Assembly (NCBI RefSeq): GCF_041468085.1
Contig: NZ_CP121017.1
Coordinates: 4,375,501-4,439,500, forward strand
Reading direction: 5' to 3'
Origin: Tistrella mobilis
Lineage (GTDB): Bacteria > Pseudomonadota > Alphaproteobacteria > Tistrellales > Tistrellaceae
DNA: 64,000 nucleotides
Positions 1 through 8,793 of this stretch are shown here, piece after piece. The notes below the pieces were generated by a model that searched no databases, was not told where the DNA came from, and worked only from the letters and a program-made list of their open reading frames with translations. Position 1 is the stretch's first letter. Each line of letters begins with the position of its first letter. The translations under genes and the position numbers were made by a program.

Positions 1-1
1 G

Positions 2-802
2 CTGGTGGATTGGGGCGTGCCGACCGGCACCGAACTCAGCCTGTCCATCGAAGACTACGTCGCCCGCCGGCTGGGTGCGATGATTGCCCACGCCTCGGAA
101 CTTGCCGGCGGCCCCGTGCCGGTCGTCGGCTATTGCATGGGCGGGCTGTTGACCATCGCGGGCGTTCAGCTGGCACGCGAACGTGTCGCCCGCATGGCAC
201 TGATGGCGACACCCTGGGATTTCGCGGCCGGCGATACCGCCGAGCGCCGCCTGATCCGGGTGTTGGGTCGTTCCATCCTGAAGACGGTGGAGCAGACCGG
301 AAGCATGCCGGTCGACATGCTGCAGATTCTGTTCGTCGCCACCGACCCCGCTATGGTTCCACGCAAGTTCCGCGATTTCGCGGCGCTGGATCCCGCAAGC
401 GATGCCGCCCGGGATTTCGTCGCGCTGGAAGACTGGCTGAACGACGGTGTACCGCTGGCAGGACCGGTCGCCCGCACGGTGGTTCACGACTGGTACGGGA
501 CCAACAAACCGGCGGAAGGCTGCTGGGAGGTGGCGGGTGAGATCATCGACCCCGGTGTTCTGGCGCCGATGCCGGTGCTGGTGGCGGTTCCGGAACGTGA
601 CCGGATCGTGCCGCCCCCGACTGCGGCCGCCCTGGCGGCTGTTCTGCCCGATGCCCGGCTGATCCGTCCCGCCGCCGGACATATCGGGATGATGGTGGGC
701 AGCCGATCGGCGAAAGAACTCTGGGAGCCGCTCGCGCACTGGCTGTGCGAAGAGCCGGCCCCGGCAGCGCGGCGACGACGGCGCAGCCCCCCTCGAAAGT
801 AG
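2..802 (+). CDS. PHA synthase-like alpha/beta hydrolase, C-terminal part (5' end outside window)
   Basis: The reading frame is open from the first bases of the window, so the N-terminus lies upstream; 266 residues are visible. They contain the lipase-like box GYCMGG with cysteine as nucleophile, an Asp in the stretch PERDRIVPP, and a His in AGHIGMMVG. This Cys-Asp-His triad is the signature of polyhydroxyalkanoate synthases (PhaC family), which polymerise 3-hydroxyacyl-CoA into storage granules. The tail is very basic (RRRRRSPPRK). phaA and phaB follow on the same strand, which supports a role in PHB synthesis. The class (I, or a PhaC-like relative) cannot be decided without the N-terminal half. 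Confidence 0.8.
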   Translation: MVDWGVPTGTELSLSIEDYVARRLGAMIAHASELAGGPVPVVGYCMGGLLTIAGVQLARERVARMALMATPWDFAAGDTAERRLIRVLGRSILKTVEQTGSMPVDMLQILFVATDPAMVPRKFRDFAALDPASDAARDFVALEDWLNDGVPLAGPVARTVVHDWYGTNKPAEGCWEVAGEIIDPGVLAPMPVLVAVPERDRIVPPPTAAALAAVLPDARLIRPAAGHIGMMVGSRSAKELWEPLAHWLCEEPAPAARRRRRSPPRK

Positions 803-829
803 GGTGCCGCGACCACCCGCCACGCTTTT

Positions 830-847
830 CCGGCGAGAAAACGCCGG
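830..847. other. Short inverted repeat upstream of phaA
   Basis: CCGGCG (830-835) and CGCCGG (842-847) flank a six-base A-rich spacer. The hairpin lies between the PHA synthase-like gene and phaA and is followed at once by TATAGT, which could be a -10 box. There is no U-tract after it on the plus strand, so it may be an operator or a weak terminator. The rest of the 803-944 gap shows nothing else I recognise. Confidence 0.3.
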
Positions 848-944
848 TATAGTAGGAACCGAAATAACGATCTGCGGCCCGGGGAGATAAGCCTCGTACC
901 CGCAGCCTGCGCGCCCCGCGCGACAGAACAGGAGACAGTCTCCC

Positions 945-2117
945 ATGACCGACGCCGTCATCGTTGCCGCCGCCCGCACGCCGGTCGGTGCCTTCAACGG
1001 CGCGCTCGCGCCGCTTTCCGCCGCCGAGTTGGGCACCATCGCCATCCGCGAGGCCATCGCCCGCGCCGGCGTCGATGCCGCCGACGTGTCCGAAGTGATC
1101 ATGGGCCAGGTTCTGACCGCCGCTGCCGGCCAGAACCCCGCCCGTCAGGCCTCGCTGCATGCAGGCGTCCCGCAGGAAGTTCCGGCCTGGGTCGTGAACC
1201 ATGTCTGCGGTTCGGGCCTGAAGACCGTGGCGCTGGCCGCCCAGGCCATCAAGTCGGGCGAGGCAAAGATCGTGGTCGCCGGTGGCCAGGAGAGCATGTC
1301 GAACGCGCCGCACGCGGCCCCGCTGCGCCAGGGCAAGAAGATGGGCGACCTGTCGCTGGTCGACACCATGATCAAGGATGGCCTGTGGTGCGCCTTCAAC
1401 GGCTATCACATGGGCAACACCGCCGAGAACGTGGCGCGCCAGTGGCAGATCACCCGCGAAGAACAGGACGAATTCGCCCTGGCCTCGCAGACCAAGGCCG
1501 AAGCCGCCCAGAAGGCCGGCCGATTCGCCGACGAGATCGTGCCCGTCACCATCGCCGGACGTAAAGGCGATGTGGTGATCGACACCGACGAGTATCCGCG
1601 CCACGGCACCACGCTCGACATGCTGACCAAGCTGAAACCCGCCTTCGACAAGGCCGGCAGCGTCACCGCCGGCTCGGCCTCGGGCATCAATGACGGCGCC
1701 GCGGCGACCATCGTGATGTCGGCCGAGGAAGCGGAGCGTCGCGGGCTCGAACCGCTGGGCCGCATCGTGGCCTGGGCGCAGGCGGGCGTCGATCCGGCGA
1801 TCATGGGCTCGGGCCCGATCCCGGCTACCCGCGCAGCACTGGCCAAGGCCGGCTGGACCATCGACGATCTGGACCTGATCGAGGCCAACGAAGCCTTCGC
1901 CGCCCAGGCGCTGGCGGTCGGCAAGGATCTGGGTTTCGATCCCGCGAAGCTCAACGTCAATGGCGGCGCCATCGCCATCGGCCACCCCATCGGCGCCAGC
2001 GGCACCCGCATCCTCACCACCCTGCTCTTCGAAATGAAGAAGCGCGACGCCCGCCGCGGTCTCGCCACGCTGTGCATCGGCGGCGGCCAGGGCATTGCGA
2101 TGCTGGTGGAGCGCTGA
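945..2117 (+). CDS. phaA: Acetyl-CoA C-acetyltransferase (beta-ketothiolase)
   Basis: A 390-residue thiolase, the normal length for the family. It condenses two acetyl-CoA to acetoacetyl-CoA, the first step of PHB synthesis and the entry to the ethylmalonyl-CoA route. The acyl-accepting Cys88 is in NHVCGSG, His347 is in GHPIGASG and Cys377 is in CIGGGQG. ATG 945 is preceded by GGAG at 931-934. It sits between a PHA synthase-like gene and phaB, so the biosynthetic role is favoured over fatty acid degradation, although thiolases of this type work in both directions. Confidence 0.95.
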   Translation: MTDAVIVAAARTPVGAFNGALAPLSAAELGTIAIREAIARAGVDAADVSEVIMGQVLTAAAGQNPARQASLHAGVPQEVPAWVVNHVCGSGLKTVALAAQAIKSGEAKIVVAGGQESMSNAPHAAPLRQGKKMGDLSLVDTMIKDGLWCAFNGYHMGNTAENVARQWQITREEQDEFALASQTKAEAAQKAGRFADEIVPVTIAGRKGDVVIDTDEYPRHGTTLDMLTKLKPAFDKAGSVTAGSASGINDGAAATIVMSAEEAERRGLEPLGRIVAWAQAGVDPAIMGSGPIPATRAALAKAGWTIDDLDLIEANEAFAAQALAVGKDLGFDPAKLNVNGGAIAIGHPIGASGTRILTTLLFEMKKRDARRGLATLCIGGGQGIAMLVER

Positions 2118-2130
2118 CAGATCAGCCGGT

Positions 2131-2194
2131 TACGTTTTGAAGTGTCTGGTTCACGAAAAAGTCATTTTATTTCGAAACCAACCTTCGTAACGTA
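2131..2194. promoter_or_regulatory. Nested imperfect inverted repeat between phaA and phaB
   Basis: The outer arms TACGTTTTGAAG (2131-2142) and CTTCGTAACGTA (2183-2194) match at 10 of 12 positions as inverted repeats. Inside them lies a second pair, TGGTTCACGAAA (2147-2158) and TTTCGAAACCA (2170-2180). The block is far more AT-rich than its surroundings. It could fold into one long mRNA hairpin or serve as an operator. No U-tract follows, so a simple terminator is unlikely. Confidence 0.5.
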
Positions 2195-2303
2195 GCATCG
2201 TTTCCCGGGGGCGCCGGGCCCGTCGTCATGCTCAGGCGGCGGGTCCGGCGGGGAGCGAGACCCAGAGCAGTCCAATAAGCCTAGATCCAGGAGGCCAGGG
2301 AAG

Positions 2304-3029
2304 ATGGCACGAGTGGCAATCGTCACCGGCGGTACACGTGGTATCGGCCGTGCGATTTCAGAGCGTCTGAAGGCGGACGGGTTCACCGTCGCCGCCAATT
2401 ATGCCGGCAATGACGCAGCGGCACAGGCGTTCTCGTCGGAGACCGGCATCGCCGTCTACAAGTGGGATGTGGGCAGCTACGAGGCCTGCGCCGAAGGCAT
2501 CGCCAAGGTCGAGGCGGATCTCGGGCCGGTGGACGTGGTGGTGAACAATGCCGGCATCACCCGCGACGCCACCCTGCACAAGATGACCCAGGCCCAGTGG
2601 GACGACGTCATCCGCACCGACCTGACGTCGATCTTCAACATGTGCCGCCTGGTGATCGAGGGCATGCGCGCCCGCAGCTATGGCCGCATCGTCAACATCA
2701 GCTCGATCAACGGCCAGAAGGGCCAGATCGGCCAGGCCAATTATTCGGCCGCCAAGGCCGGCATGATCGGCTTCACCAAGGCGCTGGCGCAGGAAGCCGC
2801 GTCCAAGGGCATCACCGTGAACGTGATCGCCCCCGGCTATGTTGACACAGAAATGGTTGCGGCGGTTCCCGAGCCGGTGCTGCAGAAGATTATCGGGACC
2901 ATCCCCGTCGGCCGCCTGGGCAAGGCCGAAGAGATCGCCCGCGCGGTGAGCTTCCTCACCGCCGAGGATGCCGGCTTTATCACCGGCGCCACCCTCACCG
3001 TCAACGGCGCCCAGTATATCGCCGGCTGA
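2304..3029 (+). CDS. phaB: Acetoacetyl-CoA reductase
   Basis: A 241-residue classical short-chain dehydrogenase that reduces acetoacetyl-CoA to (R)-3-hydroxybutyryl-CoA with NADPH, the monomer for PHB. It shows the nucleotide-binding GGTRGIG (residues 9-15), NNAG near residue 81, and the catalytic triad Ser134, Tyr147 and Lys151. A perfect AGGAGG at 2289-2294 lies nine bases before the ATG, a stronger ribosome site than that of phaA. Length, motifs and position after phaA make this assignment firm. A FabG-like paralogue is the only alternative. Confidence 0.93.
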   Translation: MARVAIVTGGTRGIGRAISERLKADGFTVAANYAGNDAAAQAFSSETGIAVYKWDVGSYEACAEGIAKVEADLGPVDVVVNNAGITRDATLHKMTQAQWDDVIRTDLTSIFNMCRLVIEGMRARSYGRIVNISSINGQKGQIGQANYSAAKAGMIGFTKALAQEAASKGITVNVIAPGYVDTEMVAAVPEPVLQKIIGTIPVGRLGKAEEIARAVSFLTAEDAGFITGATLTVNGAQYIAG

Positions 3030-3037
3030 CCGGTCCC

Positions 3038-3067
3038 GCCCGCCGGCCGCATCCGCGACCGGCGGGC
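3038..3067 (+). terminator. Hairpin after phaB
   Basis: GCCCGCCGG (3038-3046) pairs perfectly with CCGGCGGGC (3059-3067) across a 12-base loop just after the phaB stop. No U-run follows, so it may be a weak or factor-assisted terminator. Confidence 0.45.
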
Positions 3068-3126
3068 CCCGACCCAGGGGCCGGTCGCCGCATTGCCGAT
3101 CCATCATCGGAAGGTGACACCGACCT

Positions 3127-3876
3127 ATGACCAGCCCCCTCGCCATCACCACCAGCCGCCGTCTGCGCAGCGCGGTTGCCCTTGGTGCCCTGCTGGCGGC
3201 CCTGGCCGCAGTCTCGCCATCGCCCGCACGCGCCGAGCGCGATGTGCCTGATGCCGCCACGGTGCTGACCCTGTCCGAGACCGCCACCACCATCGTCGCT
3301 GCCGATCGTGCACGGGCGACACTGGCAGCCGAGGAACGCGGCGCCGATGCGGCAAAGGTTCAGGCGGACATCAACCGCAAGATCGAAGCCGCCCTGAAGC
3401 TTGCGCGTGAAGCCGCGCCCGTGAAGGTCGAAACCGGCGGGTATGGCGTCTACCCGATCGACCAGGAAGACCAGGCCCGCATCTGGAACGGCCGCCAGAC
3501 CATCGAACTCGACAGCGCCGACATGACCGCCCTGGCCGAGCTTGCCGGGAAACTCCAGGCCCAGGGCCTGGTGCTGCAGGATCTGTCGACTTACGTGTCG
3601 GAGGAACGCGCCCGGGTGGAAAGCGACAAGCTGACGGTTGAAGCCATCCGTCAGATCCGCGCCCGTGCCGATCTGATCGGGAAGGAAATCGGGACCCGTA
3701 CCGTGAAAATTCGGGCGCTGAGCCCGGGTAGCGGCCCCGGCACCCCCCAGCCGATCCCGTTCAAGGCCATGCGCATGGAAGCGATGGCGGCGTCTGATAT
3801 GGCGGCCCCGTCAATCGAACCGGGTGAACGGACATTGCGCCTGACCGTCCAGGCGGAGCTGCTTCTGGAGCCGTGA
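3127..3876 (+). CDS. SIMPL-domain (DUF541) periplasmic protein
   Basis: A 249-residue protein with a signal peptide: basic start, hydrophobic stretch around residues 16-30 and a likely cleavage after ARA near residue 36. The mature part reads as a SIMPL/DUF541 domain, with TLSETATTIVAADRARATL near its start and the family's alternating coiled and beta segments. Members are exported proteins of poorly known function, some linked to oxidative stress or secretion. GGAAGG at about 3110 precedes ATG 3127. It follows phaB on the same strand but is separated by a hairpin, so cotranscription is uncertain. Confidence 0.75.
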   Translation: MTSPLAITTSRRLRSAVALGALLAALAAVSPSPARAERDVPDAATVLTLSETATTIVAADRARATLAAEERGADAAKVQADINRKIEAALKLAREAAPVKVETGGYGVYPIDQEDQARIWNGRQTIELDSADMTALAELAGKLQAQGLVLQDLSTYVSEERARVESDKLTVEAIRQIRARADLIGKEIGTRTVKIRALSPGSGPGTPQPIPFKAMRMEAMAASDMAAPSIEPGERTLRLTVQAELLLEP

Positions 3877-3981
3877 GACCTGCCCCGGCGCCGTGGCCGC
3901 ATGAGGCCGCAGCGTCGGGGCTGCATGAACCGGCCGGAAGGGGCAGAGTGACGGGGTCGGCAATCACCCCAGAGCCCCTGG

Positions 3982-4395
3982 ATGCTCAAGAGCGCTTTTC
4001 TCCCCCTTCAACGGCTGCACGATCAGTCGCCTTCATTCGAAGCGGAGCTGAACGACGCCAGCGCTGCGTTGACGTGTCGGCTCGCATGGTTCGACGAGGC
4101 AGATCCCGAGGAGAATGACGATGCTGCGCTGGAAGCGCTCATCGACGACCTGTTGCTGCTGTACGAACGCATACTGATGCGGTCTCACCACGCGAGGGCT
4201 GCAGCGGGAAGGAAGACGGAGGAGATGTCGCCGATGGAGCACCTGGTTGTGCCCGGGGCGGCTTGCCGTACCACCAGTATGATCCGGCCCGTTGCGCCGA
4301 CCGTGTTCAAGGTCGACCTGCAGGCGGGCTGTCTGCTGGTGCCGGCCGGAGACCGTGATGCCCTCGACGCATGGCTTGCCGCCATGCCCGAGTGA
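3982..4395 (+). CDS. Hypothetical protein
   Basis: A 137-residue reading frame that I do not recognise. The middle (about residues 22-70) is acidic and probably helical, and the C-terminal third has a compact pattern (FKVDLQAGCLLVPAGDRDAL) that looks like real protein. No signal peptide or membrane segment is visible. It fills the gap between the SIMPL gene and the convergent GST gene, where no competing frame looks better. There is no clear ribosome site, and codon choice is less GC-biased than in neighbouring genes, so it is a moderate-confidence call. Confidence 0.45.
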   Translation: MLKSAFLPLQRLHDQSPSFEAELNDASAALTCRLAWFDEADPEENDDAALEALIDDLLLLYERILMRSHHARAAAGRKTEEMSPMEHLVVPGAACRTTSMIRPVAPTVFKVDLQAGCLLVPAGDRDALDAWLAAMPE

Positions 4396-4428
4396 GGCTC
4401 CGGTCTCCGGCGTGATATCCGCAGGAGT

Positions 4429-5034
4429 TCAGCCGGGCATGGTCTGTTGCATGGCCGGGCGCGCCGACATCGCTTCGTACCATTCCGCAAGGCGAGGCCG
4501 TCCGTTTCGCCATGTATCGTCGGCGAAACGGAAATCCATATAGCCCAGCGCCGCGGCCAATGCGATTCGTCCAAGGCTGGGATCGGTGCCGGCGAAACCG
4601 GCGGCCTCACCTTCCAGCAGATCGAGTGTCCGAACCATCTTTGCCTTCTGCCGCGCGTCCCAGCCCGCCCAGCGATAGGGCTCCGGCCGGCGCAGCCGCT
4701 CGATCAGCCGGGCGACACCTGCCTCGGTGATGCCATGACCGAGGGTGGCCAGGCGACGTTCCGCCACCCAGCCCCCCGGATCGACCGGCAGCAGGCGGTT
4801 GCCGCCGAGGGTGCGGTCCAGATACTCGGCGATCGTCAGGCTGTCGACCAGGATCCGACCGTCATCCAGTTGAAGTGCGGGCACCTTCTCCAGAGGGTTC
4901 ACCCGGTACAGCCCGGACTCTTCGGTCCATGGGTCTGCGATGGCCATCTCCAGCCGGTCCGCGATGTCGAGTTCAAGGATCGCGAGGCGCACGATGCGCG
5001 CAAAGGGCGAGGTGTTCGTGTAGTACAGCTTCAT
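4429..5034 (-). CDS. Glutathione S-transferase family protein
   Basis: A 201-residue cytosolic GST. The thioredoxin-like N-domain opens with MKLYYTNTSPFARIVRLA, where the Ser or Thr near residue 8-9 is the usual thiol-activating position. It continues with the cis-proline loop EKVPAL and the glutathione gamma-Glu contact DSLTIAEYL. The all-helical C-domain covers about residues 85-200. I start at ATG 5034, because the fold begins there; an upstream in-frame GTG (5061) would add only nine residues. It lies downstream of gloB on the same strand, suggesting a shared role in glutathione-based detoxification. The substrate is unknown. Confidence 0.85.
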   Translation of the reverse strand: MKLYYTNTSPFARIVRLAILELDIADRLEMAIADPWTEESGLYRVNPLEKVPALQLDDGRILVDSLTIAEYLDRTLGGNRLLPVDPGGWVAERRLATLGHGITEAGVARLIERLRRPEPYRWAGWDARQKAKMVRTLDLLEGEAAGFAGTDPSLGRIALAAALGYMDFRFADDTWRNGRPRLAEWYEAMSARPAMQQTMPG

Positions 5035-5187
5035 GGACCGCAGGTCTCTCTGATCGGGCACATCTTTCCGGCCCGACGCGGAATGTCGGGCTGGAAATCC
5101 TGGCGTTTCTCCCGGTCGAGAACGGTAGAGCAGATCCCGATCAGGTGGAACCGCTGATCGGCCGCAGCCCCTGAGGACAGACGCCGC

Positions 5188-5967
5188 TCAGGCCCGATCT
5201 TTGGCGCTGCGGATCGCCGCGAAGACATCTTCGGCAGACCGGCCGGCAAGCCCCATCGCGGCCGCCAGAACCGGATCATCGGCGCGCAGGAAGGGATTGG
5301 TCTCCTTTTCGTCGCCGAGCCGAGACGGCACGGTGGGACGTCCCTCTTCCCGCGCCCGTGCCACGGCTTCCGCCCGAACCGCCAGCGCCGGATTGGACGG
5401 ATCGATGCCGCGCGCGAAGCGGGCGTTGGACAGGGTGTATTCATGGGCGCAGTAGACGGTGGTGTCGTCGGGCAGATCGCGCAGCTTCAGCAGCGACTGC
5501 CACATCTGGGGCATGGTGCCCTCGAACACCCGGCCACAGCCCAGCGCGAACAGGGTATCGCCGCAGAACAGCGCGCCGTGCCGCTCGAAATACCAGGCGA
5601 TATGGCCTGAGGTATGGCCCGGCACATCCAGGACCCTTGCCACTGCACCGCCCAGATCATAGGCATCATCCTGGGCAAGGGCGATATCGATACCGGGAAT
5701 GCGTGCCCGATCTGCCGCAGGACCGACGACGGTCAGCCCGTAGCGCGCCTTCAGCTCCAGATTGCCACCGACATGATCGCCATGATGATGGGTGTTCAGG
5801 ATGTGGGTCGGCCGCCGTCCGGCCCGCTCCAGCGCCGCCACCACCGGCCCGACCTCGGCCGGGTCGACAATTGCGGTGGCGGTCGGCTGAGCGTCATCAT
5901 CGACCTTGATCATCCAGACGTAATTGTCCGAGAGGCAGGGAATACGTTCGACATCGATGCGGATCAT
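5188..5967 (-). CDS. gloB: Hydroxyacylglutathione hydrolase (glyoxalase II)
   Basis: A 259-residue metallo-beta-lactamase-fold enzyme that hydrolyses S-lactoylglutathione to lactate and glutathione, the second step of methylglyoxal detoxification. The metal motif THHHGDH is at residues 59-65. Further ligands are in HTSGH, in CGDTLFALGCGR and in CAHEYT. The C-terminal ETNPFLR is typical of GloB rather than of other family members. It is divergent from a methyltransferase gene, with a 184-base gap. A GST follows downstream. Confidence 0.95.
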   Translation of the reverse strand: MIRIDVERIPCLSDNYVWMIKVDDDAQPTATAIVDPAEVGPVVAALERAGRRPTHILNTHHHGDHVGGNLELKARYGLTVVGPAADRARIPGIDIALAQDDAYDLGGAVARVLDVPGHTSGHIAWYFERHGALFCGDTLFALGCGRVFEGTMPQMWQSLLKLRDLPDDTTVYCAHEYTLSNARFARGIDPSNPALAVRAEAVARAREEGRPTVPSRLGDEKETNPFLRADDPVLAAAMGLAGRSAEDVFAAIRSAKDRA

Positions 5968-6151
5968 CTGGCTCGTCCTCAGGATTCCGGAAGAGGCGGG
6001 GCGGCTGCATGCCGGCGATTTTCAACCATCATAGCACGTCCGGGCGGGTGGCATGCGACGGTGCCGCGCCTTGCCGCCGGGCATTTGCGGCCCCATCTTG
6101 GGGGCTGCCGGACATGACGCCTGGCCCCGCCGCCGGAGGATCCGCGCCACC

Positions 6152-6928
6152 ATGTGGCACGACATCATCGACCTCAGAAACTTCTATCAGTCGCGTGGCG
6201 GCCGCATCGCCCAGCGCCTGCTCCGTCGCGAGATCCGCCGGATCTGGCCGCGGATCGGACCGGCCGAAACCCTGCTGGGCCTCGGCTACGCCACGCCCTT
6301 CCTGCGCCCATTCCTGGGCGAGGCCGGCCGGGTGATCGCCGCCATGCCGGCTCCACAAGGCGGGCATGTCTGGCCCCATGAGGGCCCCAATCTGGTCACG
6401 CTGGTCGAGGAGGCGGAACTCCCCTATCCCGACCAGAGCATCGACCGGCTGCTGATGGTACACGCACTGGAGTTCGCCCCGTCGGCCCAGGCCCTGTTGC
6501 GGGAATGCTGGCGGGTACTGCGCCCTTCGGGGCGGCTGGTGGTGGTGGTGCCGAACCGGCGCGGTATCTGGGCGCGGGTCGACCGCACCCCCTTCGGCCA
6601 CGGCCACCCCTTCAGCACCGGGCAGCTGACCCGGCTGCTGCGCAATGCCATGTTCGTGACCGGCGCCCCCGAGACCGCCCTGTTCGCCCCGCCTGCCGAG
6701 CGCGGACTGTTCCTGCGGCTGGCGGGACCGATCGAGCATTTCGGCCGGCGCTGGCTGCCGGCGGTGGGCGGTGTGGTGGTCATCGAGGCACAGAAGCAGG
6801 TCTATGCCGCCACGCCGCCCGGGGGGCGCCGGGCGCCGGCCCGGCTGGCAGTCCGCAGCCGTGCGCGCGGGGCCTGGGCCCCGGCGCGCACGGCCACGCT
6901 CAGCGATAGACGAGATCGCGAAGGGTGA
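6152..6928 (+). CDS. Class I SAM-dependent methyltransferase
   Basis: A 258-residue protein starting at ATG 6152 after GGAGGA (6135-6140); a longer frame exists upstream but lacks family features. The SAM-binding region is reduced (TLLGLGYATPFLRPFL), followed by the acidic SIDRLLMVHALEF strand and the RECWRVLRPSGRLVVVVPNR segment typical of methyltransferase domains. The tail is Arg- and Ala-rich. This gene often lies next to gloB in alphaproteobacteria, as I recall. The substrate is unknown. Its 3' end overlaps the convergent dctM gene by 29 bases. Confidence 0.8.
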   Translation: MWHDIIDLRNFYQSRGGRIAQRLLRREIRRIWPRIGPAETLLGLGYATPFLRPFLGEAGRVIAAMPAPQGGHVWPHEGPNLVTLVEEAELPYPDQSIDRLLMVHALEFAPSAQALLRECWRVLRPSGRLVVVVPNRRGIWARVDRTPFGHGHPFSTGQLTRLLRNAMFVTGAPETALFAPPAERGLFLRLAGPIEHFGRRWLPAVGGVVVIEAQKQVYAATPPGGRRAPARLAVRSRARGAWAPARTATLSDRRDREG

Positions 6929-8177
6929 GCGCCAGCGGCGACCAGTAGGTGATGACCGCCTGACACAGCATAACCACCCCGATGAAGGGCAGCAGATAGG
7001 GCACCATCCGGTTCAACGGCACCCGGGCCACGGCGCTGGCTGCGAACAGGTTCACGCCAAAAGGCGGGGTGAACATGCCCATCGCCAGATTGACCACCAT
7101 GATGATGCCGAAATGCACCGGATCGATGCCGAAGGCGATCGCCACCGGCGCCAGGATCGGTGCGAGCACGATGATCGAGGCCGAGGTCTCGATGAACATG
7201 CCGACCACGAACAGCACCACATTGACCGCAATCAGGAAGGCCCAGGGGCCAGAGAAGGTATCGGCCAGATACCGCCCCAGAGCCGCCGGCACGCCTGCCT
7301 GCGTGATCAGATACGAGAACAGCCCCGCCGCTGCGATGATGAACATGATCACCGACGACGAGATCACCGACTTGCGGAAGATCACCGGCAGGTCACGAAG
7401 CTTCAGTTCACGGTGGAAAACGAAGCCGATCACCAGAGCCGCCACCACAGCGATGACAGACGCCTCGGTCGGTGTGAAGACACCGCCGTAGATGCCGCCC
7501 AGAACCACCACCGGCAGCATGAGCGACGCGAAAGCACGTCGCGCGGCGGTAAAGAGCGGCAACCGGTCCTCGCCGTCACGTGCCCCCCAACCCTTGATCC
7601 GGCACCAGATCAGCACGGTCACCGCGAGTGCCGAGGCGATGAGCAGCCCCGGGCCGAAGCCCGCGATGAACAGCTCGCCGATCGACACCTCCGCTGACAC
7701 GCCATAGAGGATCAGCGGGATCGAGGGCGGCACGATCACGCCCAGCTCGGCCGAGACGGCCTGCAGCGAGGCGGCATGCGGCCTTGGATAGCCATGGCGG
7801 GCAAGCGCCGGGATCAGGATCGCACCGATGGCGAAAGTGGTTGCGACCGACGAGCCCGAGATTGCAGCGAAGATCATACAGGTCAGCACACAAGTGACGG
7901 CAAGGCCGCCGCGAAGGCCACCGACCAGCGCCTTGGCAAAGTCGACCAGACGCTGGGATATCCCGGCCCGCTCCATGACGTTGCCGGCCAGGATGAAGAA
8001 GGGCACCGCGACCAGCGGAAACTTGTCGACGGCAATGAACAGCTGCTGCACCACGATGAGCAGCGGCAGTTTGGTGAAGGCATAGACGCCGATGGCGGCG
8101 GCCAGACCGACGGAAATGCCGACCGGGACGGAGAGCCCGAGCAGCACCAGCATGGCGATGAGCATACCCGCGGTCAT
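6900..8177 (-). CDS. dctM: TRAP transporter large permease subunit (DctM)
   Basis: A 425-residue, very hydrophobic protein with about a dozen membrane segments. It has the DctM-type start MLIAMLVLLGLSVPVG, the loop FAAISGSSVATTFAIG and the C-terminal MFTPPFGVNLF. It is the ion-coupled channel part of a tripartite ATP-independent periplasmic transporter for organic acids. It is the last gene of dctP-dctQ-dctM, with the small permease ending four bases upstream. Substrate specificity is set by DctP and cannot be read here. Confidence 0.93.
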   Translation of the reverse strand: MTAGMLIAMLVLLGLSVPVGISVGLAAAIGVYAFTKLPLLIVVQQLFIAVDKFPLVAVPFFILAGNVMERAGISQRLVDFAKALVGGLRGGLAVTCVLTCMIFAAISGSSVATTFAIGAILIPALARHGYPRPHAASLQAVSAELGVIVPPSIPLILYGVSAEVSIGELFIAGFGPGLLIASALAVTVLIWCRIKGWGARDGEDRLPLFTAARRAFASLMLPVVVLGGIYGGVFTPTEASVIAVVAALVIGFVFHRELKLRDLPVIFRKSVISSSVIMFIIAAAGLFSYLITQAGVPAALGRYLADTFSGPWAFLIAVNVVLFVVGMFIETSASIIVLAPILAPVAIAFGIDPVHFGIIMVVNLAMGMFTPPFGVNLFAASAVARVPLNRMVPYLLPFIGVVMLCQAVITYWSPLALTLRDLVYR

Positions 8178-8181
8178 GGCG

Positions 8182-8694
8182 TCAGACCTGCGTTTCGAGC
8201 GAGGGGTCGGTTTCCTCTCGCCGGCTTTCGGGATCGAGCAGCCGTGCCAGCACCGCGATCATGCAGAAGGCAGCCCCCACCGGGAGGGCCGCATAGGCAT
8301 AGCTGACCGGGATGTCGAGACCGGCCAGATTCTGGAACCGTACCCGGCGAACCACGATCCAGCCCTGCCAGACCACGAGCGCCAGGAATCCGGCCGACGC
8401 GGCGCCGATGACCACGTCCAGCACCAGCCGGGCACGTCCCTTGAGCGCGCGACGCGCCAGATCCACCGAGACCGCAGCACCGGTGCGGAAGGCGCCGGCG
8501 GCGCCGAGAAACACCATCCAGGCGATCAGCAGCTGAATGGCGACCTCGGTCCAGGGGCTGGGCTGGGCCAGCACGAAGCGCGCCACGACCTGCCAGAAGC
8601 CCAGGGCCACCGCCAGGGCAAGCGCGACCATGGCGGTGAGCACCGCAAGACCGGTCAGCACCCGGTCGGCGGTGAGAATCAGACGAATGATCAT
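8182..8694 (-). CDS. dctQ: TRAP transporter small permease subunit (DctQ)
   Basis: A 170-residue inner-membrane protein with four predicted helices. The family motif is visible as FWQVVARFVLAQPSPWTEVAIQ, where the Trp-Thr/Ser-Glu region contacts the large subunit, and AFRTGAAVSVDL follows. It sits between dctP and dctM and would scaffold the transporter. ATG 8694 is preceded by a G-rich stretch (GGTGGGG). Confidence 0.9.
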   Translation of the reverse strand: MIIRLILTADRVLTGLAVLTAMVALALAVALGFWQVVARFVLAQPSPWTEVAIQLLIAWMVFLGAAGAFRTGAAVSVDLARRALKGRARLVLDVVIGAASAGFLALVVWQGWIVVRRVRFQNLAGLDIPVSYAYAALPVGAAFCMIAVLARLLDPESRREETDPSLETQV

Positions 8695-8793
8695 GTGGCC
8701 CCACCGATCAGAGGCGTGAGCGGCCCGACCACCACCCCGGGATAGAGCGGGCGGCGGGTCGGGCCGTCACGGGTCAAGTCCGGCGGGAGTCGA

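Noticed and set aside
543-1985. Long minus-strand reading frame opposite phaA
   Set aside because: It is the antisense of phaA and the PHA synthase-like gene; composition is rich in Gly, Arg, His and Asp with no recognisable motif, as expected for shadows in GC-rich DNA.
6900-6928. Frameshift between the methyltransferase and dctM genes
   Set aside because: The 29-base overlap is between convergent genes with intact ends; both proteins have plausible C-termini.
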